Assembly: GCF_018614035.1 (NCBI RefSeq)
Contig: NZ_JAGGPA010000086.1
Span: 1-64,000 of the forward strand
Source of the DNA: Streptomyces sp. ISL-96
GTDB taxonomy: Bacteria > Actinomycetota > Actinomycetes > Streptomycetales > Streptomycetaceae
Reading direction: 5' to 3'
Length of the DNA stretch: 64,000 nt
Position numbers and translations under genes: made by a program. This document shows, piece by piece, positions 8,119-17,272 of the stretch (position 1 is its first letter; every line of letters begins with the position of its first letter). The notes under the pieces are model-generated. The model did no database searches. It was not told where the DNA came from and worked only from the letters and a program-made list of their open reading frames with translations.

Positions 8119-9657
8119 TTAGTCGAGGTAGTCGCGCAGCACCTGCGAGCGCGACGGGTGGCGCAGCTTCGACATCGTCTTCGACTCGATCTGGCGGATG
8201 CGCTCACGCGTCACGCCGTAGACCTTGCCGATCTCGTCCAGTGTCTTCGGCTGACCGTCGGCCAGACCGAAGCGCATCGAGACCACACCGGCCTCGCGCT
8301 CGGACAGGGTGTCCAGCACCGAGTGCAGCTGCTCCTGCAGGAAGGTGAAGGAGACCGCGTCGGCCGGGACGACCGCCTCGGAGTCCTCGATGAGGTCACC
8401 GAACTCGCTGTCACCCTCCTCGCCGAGCGGGGTGTGCAGCGAGATGGGCTCGCGGCCGTACTTCTGGACCTCGATGACCTTCTCGGGGGTCATGTCGAGT
8501 TCCTTGGCCAGCTCCTCCGGGGTGGGCTCGCGGCCCAGGTCCTGGAGCATCTGGCGCTGGACGCGGGCCAGCTTGTTGATGACCTCGACCATGTGCACCG
8601 GGATACGGATGGTGCGGGCCTGGTCGGCCATCGCGCGGGTGATCGCCTGCCGGATCCACCACGTGGCGTACGTCGAGAACTTGAAGCCCTTGGTGTAGTC
8701 GAACTTCTCCACCGCGCGGATGAGACCGACATTGCCCTCCTGGATCAGGTCCAGGAAGAGCATGCCGCGGCCGGTGTAGCGCTTGGCCAGCGAAACGACC
8801 AGGCGGAGGTTGGCCTCCAGGAGGTGGTTCTTGGCGCGGCGGCCGTCCTCGACGAGGATCTCCAGCTCACGGCGGAAGACCGGGTCCTGCTCGTCCTCCT
8901 CCTCCAGCTTGTGCTCGGAGAAGAGACCCGCCTCGATGCGCTTGGCGAGCTCCACCTCCTGCTCGGCGTTGAGCAGCGGCACCTTGCCGATCAGCTTCAG
9001 GTAGTCCTTGACCGGGTCGGCGGTGGCGCCGGCGACCATGACCTGCTGCGCGGGCGCGTCGTCCTCGTCCTCGTCGGACAGGACGTAACCGTCACCCTGC
9101 TGCGGCTGCTTCGTCGGCTTCTCGTCCGCGTCGTCCGCGGAGCCCGACTCGTCGGCCCAGGCGTCGCCCTGCGGCTCCTCGGGAGAGGCCGCGGCCTTCT
9201 TGGCGGCCGTCTTCTTCGCGGACGTCTTCTTCGCCGCGCGCTTCGCCGGGGCCGGGGCCTCGGCTTCGGCGTCGGAACCCATTACCGATATTGACGCGGA
9301 AGCCGCCTGCGACGCCGCCGAAGCGGTCTTCTTGACGGTCTTCTTCACGGCGGCCTTCTTGGTCGCCGGACGCTTCTCCTCGTCCCTCGCGACGGTCTTG
9401 CGCGCACGCTTGACGGGCGCCTTGGCCGGAGCCTTGGGCGCCGTGACCATGAGCGTCACGCCCTCTTCGTCGAGGACCTGGTTGAGGCTGCGCAGCACCC
9501 GCTTGAGCTGGTCCGCGGGAATGCTGTCCGCCTCGAAGGCGTGGCGTACGTCGTCGCCGTTGATGTGACCCTGCTCCTTGCCACGCTCAATGAGCGCGAC
9601 CAGGGAAGGGGATTCCGCAATCTCCTGTGGGAACGGGCGGGACGGACTGACCGACAC
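8119..9657 (-). CDS. hrdB: Principal RNA polymerase sigma factor HrdB (sigma-70)
   Basis: The 512-residue sigma factor contains region 1.1 (residues about 1-60), then a long Ala/Lys/Glu-rich linker characteristic of streptomycete HrdB, then conserved regions 1.2 to 4.2. Region 2 reads [17 protein letters not shown]...[19 protein letters not shown] and the last residues are RDYLD, near-identical to S. coelicolor HrdB (511 residues). It directs RNA polymerase to vegetative promoters and is expected to be essential. I chose GTG 9657 because AGAGG lies six bases upstream and the family N-terminus (V-S-x-S...EIAES) starts there; an ATG at 9702 has no such support. Confidence 0.97.
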   Translation of the reverse strand: MSVSPSRPFPQEIAESPSLVALIERGKEQGHINGDDVRHAFEADSIPADQLKRVLRSLNQVLDEEGVTLMVTAPKAPAKAPVKRARKTVARDEEKRPATKKAAVKKTVKKTASAASQAASASISVMGSDAEAEAPAPAKRAAKKTSAKKTAAKKAAASPEEPQGDAWADESGSADDADEKPTKQPQQGDGYVLSDEDEDDAPAQQVMVAGATADPVKDYLKLIGKVPLLNAEQEVELAKRIEAGLFSEHKLEEEDEQDPVFRRELEILVEDGRRAKNHLLEANLRLVVSLAKRYTGRGMLFLDLIQEGNVGLIRAVEKFDYTKGFKFSTYATWWIRQAITRAMADQARTIRIPVHMVEVINKLARVQRQMLQDLGREPTPEELAKELDMTPEKVIEVQKYGREPISLHTPLGEEGDSEFGDLIEDSEAVVPADAVSFTFLQEQLHSVLDTLSEREAGVVSMRFGLADGQPKTLDEIGKVYGVTRERIRQIESKTMSKLRHPSRSQVLRDYLD

Positions 9658-9822
9658 GAGGAGCCTCTCGTAGCAAAAAATGATGACTGGGCGAGGTCGC
9701 ATGACGTACGGGGCAGCGCGACGACACCTGTGGGTTCATCGCACGCTCGCGCCATTTCGTTACGCCTTGAATAGAGTGACCTGAGCCACTTTTCCGAAAC
9801 GGCCCTGTCGGGGCCCCTCGGG

Positions 9823-9828
9823 TAGCGT
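9823..9828 (+). promoter_or_regulatory. Candidate -10 box of a leaderless cobK transcript
   Basis: TAGCGT lies six bases before the cobK ATG, and no Shine-Dalgarno sequence is present. That spacing would put the transcription start at or next to the start codon. A good -35 box is not apparent. Confidence 0.4.
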
Positions 9829-9834
9829 GACGGC

Positions 9835-10644
9835 ATGATCACCGGCACTGGCCATGTACTGATACTCGGCGGTACGACGGAAGCCAGGCAGCTAGCGCGG
9901 ACACTGGCCCCGGTCTCCCTCCTGCGCGTGACGACCTCGCTCGCAGGACGGGTTACACAACCAAGGATGCCTGATGGTGAGATTCGCGTCGGAGGCTTCG
10001 GCGGTCCGGGGCCGATGGCGGCCTGGCTGAGCCGGCACGAGGTCGCCGCTGTGATCGACGCCACGCACCCTTTCGCCGCCGTGATCAGCGCGAACGCGGC
10101 TACAGCGGCGGCCGCGGCGGGCGTCCCGCTGGTCGCCCTGAGCCGCCCCGGCTGGCAGCCCGGCCCCGGTGACCGCTGGCACCACGCCGACGGCCTGGAC
10201 CACGCGGCGGCGCTGCTGCCGGGGCTCGGCCGCCGGGTCTTCCTCACCACCGGTAGGCTCGGCCTCGCCGCCTTCGCGGGACTGGACGGGCTGCACTTCC
10301 TCGTACGTTCCGTGGAGGCCCCCGAGCCGCCGCTGCCGCTCCACACGGAGCTCCTGCTGGACCGCGGCCCGTACACCCTCGAGGGCGAGAGGGAGCTGCT
10401 GCGTACGTACGCCGCCGACGTCCTCGTCACCAAGGACAGCGGCGGCCCGGCCACCGCCGCGAAGCTCACGGCGGCCCGCGAACTCGGCCTGCCGGTCGTC
10501 GTCGTACGCCGCCCGCCCGCGCCGTCCGGGGTGCGTACGGTCCCGGACGTGGCCGGGGCCGTCGCGGAGCTGGAGCGGCTGGGCTGCCTCAGTCCTGGTG
10601 CGATTCCTGGCGCGGGTCCCGGCGCAGCAGGTACGTGTCCATGA
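9835..10644 (+). CDS. cobK: Precorrin-6A/cobalt-precorrin-6A reductase CobK
   Basis: The 269-residue reductase acts in the corrin ring pathway, reducing precorrin-6A to dihydro-precorrin-6 with NADPH. Visible family motifs are the N-terminal LILGGTTEARQLA, the central AVIDATHPFA and the C-terminal TKDSGG. The last 20 residues are Gly/Pro-rich and overlap the convergent cobF by 56 bases. No cobalamin riboswitch is seen upstream; the start appears leaderless. Confidence 0.93.
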   Translation: MITGTGHVLILGGTTEARQLARTLAPVSLLRVTTSLAGRVTQPRMPDGEIRVGGFGGPGPMAAWLSRHEVAAVIDATHPFAAVISANAATAAAAAGVPLVALSRPGWQPGPGDRWHHADGLDHAAALLPGLGRRVFLTTGRLGLAAFAGLDGLHFLVRSVEAPEPPLPLHTELLLDRGPYTLEGERELLRTYAADVLVTKDSGGPATAAKLTAARELGLPVVVVRRPPAPSGVRTVPDVAGAVAELERLGCLSPGAIPGAGPGAAGTCP

Positions 10645-11377
10645 TCCAGCCCTTGCGGGCGCGGGCCTCGGCGCGCAGCCGCAGGATCCGGTCCGAGACC
10701 TCGGAGAGCCTGCCGGAGACGAGGATCTCGTCCGCGGTGCCGATGTAGGCGCCCCAGTAGATGTACGGGTCCTCCTCGGCGTACCGCTGGAAGACCTGGT
10801 GCGCGTCGAGCATGACGACCACGTCGTCCGTGCCCTCGGGCCAGCCCTCCGCGAGCCGCCGGCCCGTCGTGATCTGGACGGGCTTCGCGACCCGGTTCAG
10901 CCCGGTGCGGTGTCGCGCGACCAGCGCGGACACGCTGCTGACACCGGGCACGACCTCGTAATCGAAGGCCACCGCCCCGCGCTCCAGGATTTCCTCCAGG
11001 ATGCCGAGCGTGCTGTCGTACAGCGCCGGATCGCCCCACACCAGGAACGCGCCGGTCCGGTCCTCGCCGAGCTCGTCGATGATCATCCGCTCGAAGATGT
11101 CGGCCCGGCGGCTGCGCCAGTCGCCGACCGCGGGGGAGTAGTCGGCGCCACCGGCCCTGCGGTCACGGTCCGGGTCACGCCCCTCGACCAGCCGGTACTC
11201 CCGGCCCTCCGCGATGTGCCGGTCGAGGATCTCGTGCCGCAGCCGGATCAGGTCGGACTTCTCCTCGCCCTTGTCGAGGAGGAAGAACACGTCCACCCTG
11301 TTGAGCGCTTTGACGGCCTGGATCGTCAGATGGTCCGGGTCGCCCGCGCCGATGCCTATGACATAGATCTTTTTCAC
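10589..11377 (-). CDS. cobF: Precorrin-6A synthase (deacetylating) CobF
   Basis: The 262-residue SAM-dependent methyltransferase of the aerobic cobalamin pathway methylates C-1 of precorrin-5 with loss of the acetyl group. The tetrapyrrole methylase fold is shown by VIGIGAGDPDHLT at the N-terminus and VWGDPALYDST in the middle. The start is GTG 11377, which overlaps the upstream DUF309 stop as GTGA; there is little other Shine-Dalgarno signal, so translational coupling is likely. The pairing with cobK, the next pathway step, supports the call. Confidence 0.93.
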   Translation of the reverse strand: MKKIYVIGIGAGDPDHLTIQAVKALNRVDVFFLLDKGEEKSDLIRLRHEILDRHIAEGREYRLVEGRDPDRDRRAGGADYSPAVGDWRSRRADIFERMIIDELGEDRTGAFLVWGDPALYDSTLGILEEILERGAVAFDYEVVPGVSSVSALVARHRTGLNRVAKPVQITTGRRLAEGWPEGTDDVVVMLDAHQVFQRYAEEDPYIYWGAYIGTADEILVSGRLSEVSDRILRLRAEARARKGWIMDTYLLRRDPRQESHQD

Positions 11378-11895
11378 GGGCGTGAGTCTGCCGCATCGGA
11401 TCCGTCCGACACTCGCCCGCGCAGGCGCGGAGCGTTCCCGGCAGCCGATACGGGCTCCGCCTCCCGCTCGACACGCTCGGCCAGCTCGCGCGCCCACGCG
11501 GTGAGTCCGGTGATGCCGAGACCGTACGGGCGTGAATCTGCGTACGCGGCGATTCCGGCGGCGCCGCGCCGCAGTAGCGTCGCACCGCCGTTCCTGTTGC
11601 CCCGGGCCGCGTGCGTGAGGCCGACGGCGAGCTGGGCGAGGCCGCGCCAGAGGGCGCGTTCCGCTTCGGGGCCCGACTTCCAGGCGTCCTCGAAGACCTC
11701 GTGCGCGTGGAACGGCATACCGGCGTCGAGCAGCCGCTGTGCCTCGCGCACCGTCTCGTCCCCGGTGCGCTCCACCCCCTCGGGCTGCCGGGCCACGCCC
11801 TCGGCCCCGTACGGCAGCGGCCGTCCGAGCCCGTCGCGCGGTCGCGCGTTGCGCGCCCGCCCCTCGGCGTCGCGGTCCCTCCTGGCCTGCTCCAT
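11374..11895 (-). CDS. DUF309 domain protein
   Basis: The 173-residue protein contains the DUF309 helical signature FHAHEVFEDAWK, followed by LWRGLAQLAVGLTHAARGN. Family function is unknown. ATG 11895 is preceded by GGGTGG with suitable spacing; GTG 11904 is an alternative. Its stop overlaps the cobF start, so the two form a bicistronic unit. That does not prove a role in cobalamin synthesis. Confidence 0.85.
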   Translation of the reverse strand: MEQARRDRDAEGRARNARPRDGLGRPLPYGAEGVARQPEGVERTGDETVREAQRLLDAGMPFHAHEVFEDAWKSGPEAERALWRGLAQLAVGLTHAARGNRNGGATLLRRGAAGIAAYADSRPYGLGITGLTAWARELAERVEREAEPVSAAGNAPRLRGRVSDGSDAADSRP

Positions 11896-12051
11896 TTCGT
11901 CCACCCGCCCATTGTGGCCCGTTCCGGTAGGCGCCCACCCGACCCGCCCGGAACAGGCGTTGGAGCACCGGTGGCAGTCGGGACCACTCACAGAGTGGGG
12001 TATTGTTCTGTTGCGCGCTGATCCAGGGGAAACCCCAGGTCAGGCGGGCAC

Positions 12052-12128
<77 letters not shown>

Positions 12129-12144
12129 GCGTTTACGCGGGTCG

Positions 12145-12184
12145 AAGGCCGTGTCGGAGAATTCCGATACGGCCTTTTCGGTTT
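12145..12184 (+). terminator. Rho-independent terminator after tRNA-Pro
   Basis: A 14-bp stem with one G-T wobble (12145-12158 with 12163-12176, loop GAAT) is followed by TTTTCGGTTTTT. It is the best T-tailed terminator in the window and lies 17 bases after the tRNA. Confidence 0.88.
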
Positions 12185-12217
12185 TTCCGGTGCCAAATGG
12201 CAGACAATCCGGACGGA

Positions 12218-14671
12218 TTAGAACCCGAAGGCGCTTTCGTCCAGTACGAGCGGCAGCTCGGCCCAGATGGTTTTCCCGGTCGGTGTGTAGCGCGTGCCCC
12301 ACTGCTGCGTCATCTGCGCGACGAGGAACAGGCCGCGGCCTCCTTCGTCGTCGCTGCCGGCGTGGCGCAGGTGCGGTGAGGTGTGACCCGTGTCGGAGAC
12401 CTCGCAGATCAGGGTCTGGTCGCGGATGAGCCGTAGCTGGATGGGGCCTGCGGGGGCGTGGCGCATGGCGTTGGTGACGAGTTCGCTGACCACCAGTTCG
12501 GTGGTGAACGAGAGCTCTTCCAGTCCCCACTCCCCGGTCTTCTTGGTGGCGGCGGCCCGGGCGAAGCTGACAGTCTCGGGATCGGGGGTCAGGTCCCATA
12601 CGGCCACCTGGTGGCGGTCGAGCTTGTGCGTACGGAGAAGAAGCAGCGCGACGTCGTCGTCCACGGCGCCCGGCAGCAGCGTCTCGATCGTCCGGTCGCA
12701 CAGCTCGTCCAGCGGCTGCCGGTGTTCGGTGAGGACGGAGCAGAGCGCGTCGAGCTGGTCGTCGAGGTCCCGCTCGCGGTTCTGGACGAGGCCGTCGGTG
12801 AACAGGGCGAGGATGCTGCCTTCCGGCAGTTTCAGTTCCGTCGTCTCGAAGGGCAGGCCGCCGAGACCGAGCGGCGGCCCCGCCGGCAGGTCGGGGAAGG
12901 TGACGGAGCCGGTCGCGGGGTCGACGACGGCGGGCGGTGGGTGGCCGGCCCCGGCCATGCGGCACAGGCCCGACACCGGGTCGTACACGGCGTACAGGCA
13001 GGTCACGCCCAGCGCTTCGTCGTGGGGCATCTCCTCGCCGTCGATGCGGATGGCCCCCTCGTTGGCCGCCTGCGTGACCAGGTCGTCCAGGCGGGCGAGG
13101 AGTTCGTCGGGCGCGAAGTCCAGCCTGGCGAACGCCCGTACGCTCGTGCGCAGGCGCCCCATGGTGGCCGCGGCGCGCAGCCCGTGACCGACCACGTCTC
13201 CCACGACCAGGCCCACCCGCGTGCCCGACAGGGCGATGACGTCGAACCAGTCGCCGCCGACACCGGCCTTGTTGTCCGCGGGCAGGTAGCGGTGGGCCAG
13301 CTCGACGGCGGTCAGCTGCGGGAGCTTCTGGGGCAGCAGGCTGCGCTGCAGCATGAGGGCCGCGGTGCGCTCGCGGGTGTAGCGGCGGGCGTTGTCGATG
13401 CTCATGGCGGTACGTGCGACGAGCTCGTCCGCCACGGCCAGCTCACCCGCGTCGAACGGGTCGCGGCGGCGGTCCCACGCGAACGTGACCACGCCCAGCG
13501 TGCCGCCTTCGGCGCGCAGCGGCACCACGAGCAGCGCGCGCGGCTCCGGCTGCCCATCGGCGGCCTCCGTGTGGCCCGGGCGTTCCTGCACCGACCGGCC
13601 GGAGGCCAGGCTGCGTGCCTGGGGCGAGTCCGGGGCGTAGCCGATCCGCTGCCGTCCGGCGGGGGGTTCCCGGGTGCTCGCGTCGTATCCCGGTCCCCAC
13701 ACGCGGATCATGTCGCCCGCGGGCTCGGTTCCCCTGGTGGGCTGGTTGCCCTCCAGTACGGCCTCCAGGAGGTCGACCGTGACCTCGTCGGCGAACTGCG
13801 GGACGGTGACCGCCGAGAGTTCCTGCGCCGTGCGGGCCATGTTCAGGGTCGTGCCCACCTGCCCGCCGGCCCGTACCAGGAGATCCAGCCGCTGCTGCGC
13901 GAGGTAGCGGTCGGTGACGTCCATCGTCTCCTCGCACACCCCCAGCGAGGCTCCGGCGGCGTCCCGCAGCCAGTAGTAGGAACACGACCAGACGTGGTCG
14001 CGCTCCGGATCCACGGGCGGGCGGCCGCGGTAATGGAGCTCGATGACAGGCTCGCCCGTGGCCATGACCTGCCGCATCGTCTCCTCAAGAGTCGGCGGGT
14101 ACCGGTCGGACAGGATCTCGCCGTCGGCCACCATCTCGTCCGGGCCCAGCCCGGCGTACTCCGAGGTCCCCATCTCCCGGTAGAGCGCGACATTCGCCCA
14201 CACCACGCGCAGGTCCGTGTCGTAGATCACCAGGCCCACGGGTGACTGGGTGGCCAGGCCCCGCAGCATCGCCTGCAACGCTTCCCACTGCTCCGTCTCC
14301 TCGGCGTCGGCCACCGCGAGCAGCCGGGCGGGACCGGTGCCCGCGGGAGACAGCGCGAGCATGGCCGTGGCCACGCGGACGACGCGGCCGTCGCGGTGAC
14401 GCATGCGCAGCACGTGGCGGCGGGGGTGGGGAGCGCCCGGCGGCTCCGTGCCCGGCAGGTCGGCGGCCGTGCGACTCGCCTCCGTACCGTCGACCAGCAA
14501 GGTGCTCACGGGACGTCCGATCACCTCATGCGCCGCGTATCCCAGCAGCTTCTGCGCCGCCGGACTCCAGCCGACGACCACGTCGTCGGGGTCCAGCACG
14601 GCCGTGGCCGCTCTGGAGACATCGAGGGGGCCGCGGAAGTCGCCGTCCCCAGCTGTGTTTACCGCGCTCAT
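12218..14671 (-). CDS. PAS-PAS-GAF-SpoIIE phosphatase-HATPase regulator
   Basis: This 817-residue multidomain regulator has the approximate order PAS (15-140), PAS (145-265), GAF (290-440), PP2C/SpoIIE serine phosphatase (450-680; VGGDWFDVIAL, GDVVGHG, FTDGLVQNRE) and a C-terminal RsbW-type ATPase (695-815; LVVSELVTNAMRHAP, GRGLFLVAQM). Such proteins combine phosphatase and anti-sigma-kinase activities in partner-switching control of sigma factors. The start ATG 14671 overlaps the stop of the upstream phosphatase gene as ATGA. No sigma or anti-sigma-antagonist gene lies adjacent, so the target is not shown. Confidence 0.92.
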   Translation of the reverse strand: MSAVNTAGDGDFRGPLDVSRAATAVLDPDDVVVGWSPAAQKLLGYAAHEVIGRPVSTLLVDGTEASRTAADLPGTEPPGAPHPRRHVLRMRHRDGRVVRVATAMLALSPAGTGPARLLAVADAEETEQWEALQAMLRGLATQSPVGLVIYDTDLRVVWANVALYREMGTSEYAGLGPDEMVADGEILSDRYPPTLEETMRQVMATGEPVIELHYRGRPPVDPERDHVWSCSYYWLRDAAGASLGVCEETMDVTDRYLAQQRLDLLVRAGGQVGTTLNMARTAQELSAVTVPQFADEVTVDLLEAVLEGNQPTRGTEPAGDMIRVWGPGYDASTREPPAGRQRIGYAPDSPQARSLASGRSVQERPGHTEAADGQPEPRALLVVPLRAEGGTLGVVTFAWDRRRDPFDAGELAVADELVARTAMSIDNARRYTRERTAALMLQRSLLPQKLPQLTAVELAHRYLPADNKAGVGGDWFDVIALSGTRVGLVVGDVVGHGLRAAATMGRLRTSVRAFARLDFAPDELLARLDDLVTQAANEGAIRIDGEEMPHDEALGVTCLYAVYDPVSGLCRMAGAGHPPPAVVDPATGSVTFPDLPAGPPLGLGGLPFETTELKLPEGSILALFTDGLVQNRERDLDDQLDALCSVLTEHRQPLDELCDRTIETLLPGAVDDDVALLLLRTHKLDRHQVAVWDLTPDPETVSFARAAATKKTGEWGLEELSFTTELVVSELVTNAMRHAPAGPIQLRLIRDQTLICEVSDTGHTSPHLRHAGSDDEGGRGLFLVAQMTQQWGTRYTPTGKTIWAELPLVLDESAFGF

Positions 14672-17211
14672 GGCACCTGCCTTGTCGGTTCCGCCCAGCG
14701 GGCGGCGAGCAGAAGCGCAATGTCGTCGGGCCGGTCGGCGGCCTGTCTGGCCTCCCGGATCAGACGGTCCGCCGTCTCGGCGAGAGAGGAAGAACCGGTG
14801 TCGGCGAATGTCGCGCGCAGCCGCTCGATGCCCCGGTCGATGTCGATGCCCGGCTGCTCGACCAGGCCGTCGGTGAACAGCGCCAGGACGGCGCCCGGCG
14901 AAAGCAACAGCTCGGTGACGGGGTACGACGCCTCGTCGTCGACGCCGAGTACGACCCCGCCGTCCAGGTCCAGGACCTCCGTCCTTCCGTCGGGGTGGCG
15001 CAGCAGCGGCTGCGGGTGCCCGGCCCGTACCGCCTGCGCGGAGCCGGACGCCGGATCGAGGACGATGTAGCAGCAGCTGGCGAACTGGCCCGGATCGATG
15101 TCGATGAGCAGGCGGTTGGTGTCGCGCATGACCTCCTGCGGGTCCTGTCCGGCGAGAGCGAAGGCGCGTACGGCGCTGCGCAGCTGGCCCATCGTGGCCG
15201 CCGCCGCGACGCCGTGTCCCTGTACGTCGCCCACCACCAGGGCCATCCCCCGCCCCGTGTCGACGACGTCGTACCAGTCGCCGCCGACATCCATGCCCTG
15301 GGTGCCCGGCAGGTACCGGGCCACGGTGTCGACGTTCTCGACCACGGGCAGCCGGTGCGGCAGCAGCGCGTTCTGCAGGCCGCGGGCGAGGGCGGCCTCG
15401 GTGTCGTAACGCTGCGCTCTCTGGAGCGCCTGCGCGATGAGACCGGCCAGGGCGGTGAGGACGGTGCGCTCTTCGGGGCTGAAGCCGCGCGGCTGGTCGA
15501 AGCCGAGGATGCAGGAGCCGACGGGGCGTCCCGAGGCGATCAGCGGCAGGAAGGCCCTGGCGCCGACATGCGCGTCCATCGGGATGCCGGGGTAGGCGGC
15601 GGCCAGGTGCTCCATGGACTCGAAGAACAGGGGGCGGCCCGAGGTGAGCGTCTCGACGCCGGGCAGTCTGGCGTCGAGGGCCACGCCGTCGAAGCGGTCG
15701 AGGAAGCCCTTCGGGAAACCGGTCTCCCAGGCCAGGTAGAGGTGCCGCTCGTTCAGCAGGTAGATCGCCAGCTGGCGGCCGCCGAAGGCGGGCAGCAGCT
15801 CGTCCGTGACGACGGCGGACACCTGGCGCGCCGTGACGGCCTCCGTCAGCGCGATGGCCAGGGCGACCGGACGGTACAGCGCCGACGCCCGGTCGGCCGG
15901 GGAGCCGAGTCCCGCGCCCGGCTTGGTGACGGAAGCCGGTGCGTACGCCGGATCCTCCGCACCGGCGAGCGTGGCCGTCAGGCCGTCGTGGCCGGGGTAG
16001 AGGGAGACCGCCAGCCATTCCTCCCGGCCCTGGGGGCGGCGAGCCGTGAAATGGACGGCTTCGGGGGAGAGCAGCGCGGCCCGGAAATGCTCCTCGTACG
16101 CCGGGTGCCACAACCACGGCAGGGCTTCCCACAGGACCTTGCCGACCAGGTGGGAACGTGCCTGCCCGAGCAGCGTCTCCGCGCTCTGGTTCATATAGGT
16201 GATCCGCCCGAGCCGGTCGAGCGAAAGAATGGCGCGCGGCAGCCGGTCGGTCGCCTCCGCGACGATCGGCCCGGTGCCGAAGTCCACGACGAAACCGGTC
16301 AGGTGACCCCTCGGGCCGTCACCGGGCGGGCGCGCGCGGGCCGAGATCTCAAGCAGGTGCGTGCGTCCGTCCGGGCCGCGCAGCCGCATCCTGCGCGCCG
16401 CGGGACCGCCGGACTTCACGGCCTGGCCGGCCACGGTCCACAGTCCGTACGAGTCCTCCGGCGCCAACCGCGCCGCCAGTGCGTCGATGGTGCCGGGAAA
16501 CGCCGCGGGGGAGGTGCCGAGGATGGCGCACATTTCGTCGTCGGCGTTCACGGCGCCGTCGGCGAGGTCCCAGTCGAAGCGGCCGATGCGTACGGGCGGC
16601 GTGGTGACCGAGGGCAGCTGGACGCACACCGGCTCGCCGTCCCACTCGACGCCGGCACCCCGCGCGCTCATCTCGGCGAGGGCGGCGGCGAGCCGGTCCG
16701 CGGCGTGGTGCAGCCGGCGGCGGTCGGTGTGTTCGACGGGGACCCCCGGCGTGGCCGCGCGCAGCACCACAAGGACCCCGAACTTCTCGCCGCCCTCCGC
16801 CACGGGCACGTACAGCGAACCGAACGGGAACGGCAGACCGGCCATGAGCTGCGGAAACCGGCGCATGGCCTCCTCGGCGTCGGCGAGATGGACGGCCTGG
16901 CCCGAGCGGTGGGCCTCCGCGACCGGGAACGGGCGGTTCACGTGCATGCGCCACCAGGGGCGGAACAGCGGTCCCGGAAGCCCGGCGAGTACGGCCATCC
17001 GCAGCAGCTCCGGCGTCCGGGAGCGCAAGTAGACGCCGCCGGCGTATCCGCCGGCCGACTCGATCGCGTTTACCGCGGCTTGGGCGAGCACCAGGGCCAG
17101 TTCGTCCGGAACCCGGCCGTTGCTGTTCGGTTTTCCGGTCTTTCCCGACTTTTCCGCCGTTGCGCCGCTTTTTCGCGGCGGTGCGGGCCCGGCCGCGCCG
17201 TACCAGGTCAC
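14668..17211 (-). CDS. GAF-PAS-PAS-GAF-SpoIIE phosphatase
   Basis: The 847-residue sensor phosphatase has the approximate order GAF (35-185), PAS (205-320), PAS (325-430), GAF (440-600) and PP2C/SpoIIE (610-840). Phosphatase motifs include DVGGDWYDVVD, VGDVQGHGVAAAA and ALFTDGLVEQPG. Unlike its downstream neighbour it ends with the phosphatase domain and has no ATPase domain. It is probably co-transcribed with the downstream gene (four-base overlap). The LuxR-type regulator starts more than 3 kb upstream, and its stop lies 61 bases before this start, so the three may be one leftward operon. Confidence 0.92.
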   Translation of the reverse strand: MTWYGAAGPAPPRKSGATAEKSGKTGKPNSNGRVPDELALVLAQAAVNAIESAGGYAGGVYLRSRTPELLRMAVLAGLPGPLFRPWWRMHVNRPFPVAEAHRSGQAVHLADAEEAMRRFPQLMAGLPFPFGSLYVPVAEGGEKFGVLVVLRAATPGVPVEHTDRRRLHHAADRLAAALAEMSARGAGVEWDGEPVCVQLPSVTTPPVRIGRFDWDLADGAVNADDEMCAILGTSPAAFPGTIDALAARLAPEDSYGLWTVAGQAVKSGGPAARRMRLRGPDGRTHLLEISARARPPGDGPRGHLTGFVVDFGTGPIVAEATDRLPRAILSLDRLGRITYMNQSAETLLGQARSHLVGKVLWEALPWLWHPAYEEHFRAALLSPEAVHFTARRPQGREEWLAVSLYPGHDGLTATLAGAEDPAYAPASVTKPGAGLGSPADRASALYRPVALAIALTEAVTARQVSAVVTDELLPAFGGRQLAIYLLNERHLYLAWETGFPKGFLDRFDGVALDARLPGVETLTSGRPLFFESMEHLAAAYPGIPMDAHVGARAFLPLIASGRPVGSCILGFDQPRGFSPEERTVLTALAGLIAQALQRAQRYDTEAALARGLQNALLPHRLPVVENVDTVARYLPGTQGMDVGGDWYDVVDTGRGMALVVGDVQGHGVAAAATMGQLRSAVRAFALAGQDPQEVMRDTNRLLIDIDPGQFASCCYIVLDPASGSAQAVRAGHPQPLLRHPDGRTEVLDLDGGVVLGVDDEASYPVTELLLSPGAVLALFTDGLVEQPGIDIDRGIERLRATFADTGSSSLAETADRLIREARQAADRPDDIALLLAARWAEPTRQVP

Positions 17212-17272
17212 ATAGCCAAGGATGCTCCCCCGTTGCGGTGCCGCGCATCTTCGCGCGCCGCGAGCGGCCCAG

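Noticed and set aside
9658-9702. ATG 9702 as the hrdB start
   Set aside because: GTG 9657 has a good Shine-Dalgarno sequence and fits the HrdB N-terminus; the 15 extra residues do not.
9703-9834. Cobalamin riboswitch before cobK
   Set aside because: The interval between hrdB and cobK is about 180 bases at most and lacks the B12-box; cobK looks leaderless.
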